A stretch of 5,434 bases of DNA from Chlamydiales bacterium (lineage in GTDB: Bacteria; Chlamydiota; Chlamydiia; Chlamydiales; JAAKFR01), in the NCBI GenBank assembly GCA_024233495.1, contig JACKPM010000013.1:1-5434 (forward strand), given 5' to 3'. Positions 5,283 to 5,434 of this stretch are shown here, in pieces. The notes under the pieces are model-generated. The model worked only from the letters and a program-made list of their open reading frames with translations. It made no database searches and was not told the origin of the DNA. Made by a program: the position numbers and the translations under genes. Positions within the stretch are counted from its first letter, which is position 1. Every line of letters begins with the position of its first letter.

Positions 5283-5434
5283 AAGAATCAAAGAGTCCGA
5301 GAAGAGCATAGGTCTTCCCATTTTCTTAGATGGTGTCGTCAAATTTTCTCCTTTGTAACTCTAAAGATTTTTAGGTCTGCCAGAAAAGTAATGCTTTTTT
5401 AAACGACTATACATCTTCCAGTTGCGTTTACGCA
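5283..5434 (-). pseudogene. Possible IS5-like transposase N-terminal remnant, interrupted by TAG
   Basis: Reading minus from the right edge in one frame gives RKRNWKMYS (codons from 5432), then a TAG at 5361-5363. The same frame then continues to KKMGRPMLFSDSLILL, ending near 5283. The motif NWxxY, followed some 35-40 residues later by KxGRPxxxSD, is the pattern I associate with the N-terminus of IS5-group transposases. The two bases before the first codon are TG, so an ATG could lie just across the edge. After SDSLILL no frame continues the family. If genuine, it is a truncated copy with a nonsense mutation. The match is short and made from memory, so chance is a real alternative. Confidence 0.3.
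5384..5400 (+). terminator. Weak candidate terminator downstream of ahpC
   Basis: AAAAG (5384-5388) can pair with CTTTT (5394-5398) around a five-base loop, with two more T following. The stem is short and almost all A-T, and it lies about 150 bases beyond the ahpC stop. It is the only T-run hairpin in the tail and may not work. Confidence 0.15.

Larger units (their letters stand above)
5232..5434. other. 203-base tail without an intact gene
   Basis: I see no complete coding region here. Several overlapping frames are open for 40-45 codons on both strands, which cannot all be real and reflects a shortage of stops. The only recognisable motifs are on the minus strand and are listed as a possible transposase remnant. 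The region also holds two weak hairpins: GAAGA/TCTTC around 5300-5316, and AAAAG/CTTTT at 5384-5398. Confidence 0.5.

Noticed and set aside
5206..5325. Minus-strand frame with protein-like composition (ENGKTYALLG...) ending inside the 3' end of ahpC
   Set aside because: It is preceded by an in-frame TAA, has no start codon with a ribosome site, and overlaps other equally open frames; I recognise no family.
5340..5353. AAGGAG followed by a TTG start on the minus strand
   Set aside because: The ribosome site looks good, but the frame from this TTG has no recognisable protein beyond the short GRP...SD motif, which is better explained as the tail of a broken transposase frame.
5218..5358. Plus-strand frame open for about 46 codons across and beyond the ahpC stop
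   Set aside because: It has no convincing start or ribosome site and no family resemblance. A frameshifted ahpC extension is unlikely because the protein is already full length.

Overview
The window looks like chromosome from an intracellular-lifestyle bacterium. My best guess is a chlamydia-like organism (Chlamydiota outside Chlamydia proper). The guess rests mainly on the peroxiredoxin, whose second half resembles chlamydial AhpC/Tsa as I remember it, and on the exported eukaryote-style enzymes. It is a memory-based judgement, about even odds, and nothing here is a definitive marker.

The minus strand, read from about 4481 down to the left edge, carries one tightly packed gene series. It runs trkA (K+ channel regulator, 461 aa), trkH (K+ channel, 550 aa), and two consecutive genes for sulfotransferase-fold proteins that each start with a signal peptide. 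The second of these runs off the left edge and so has no stop in the window. The trkA/trkH junction overlaps by one base. The gap from trkH to the first sulfotransferase is 48 bases, and the gap between the two sulfotransferase genes is 8 bases. No convincing terminator is visible between any of them, so a single transcript is likely.

The plus strand, from about 4516 rightwards, has a good sigma70-type promoter followed by tRNA-Arg(ACG). Only 24 bases later comes ahpC, a typical 2-Cys peroxiredoxin, with its own strong Shine-Dalgarno site. The tRNA and the peroxiredoxin mRNA therefore probably share a primary transcript. The divergent trkA start and the tRNA promoter lie in the same 73-base gap.

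The last ~200 bases (5232-5434) hold no intact gene that I can support. On the minus strand, entering from the right edge, one reading frame has motifs resembling the N-terminus of an IS5-like transposase, broken by a TAG. I treat it as a possible insertion-sequence remnant at low confidence.

TrkA and TrkH together form the housekeeping K+ uptake system, and AhpC removes peroxides. The unusual part is the pair of signal-peptide-bearing sulfotransferase relatives: the PAPS donor is a cytosolic metabolite, so export suggests they act elsewhere, possibly in a host. The first copy keeps all the landmark residues. The second has changed the PAPS-loop lysine to histidine and lost the downstream Glu-Asp motif, which suggests divergence of function.
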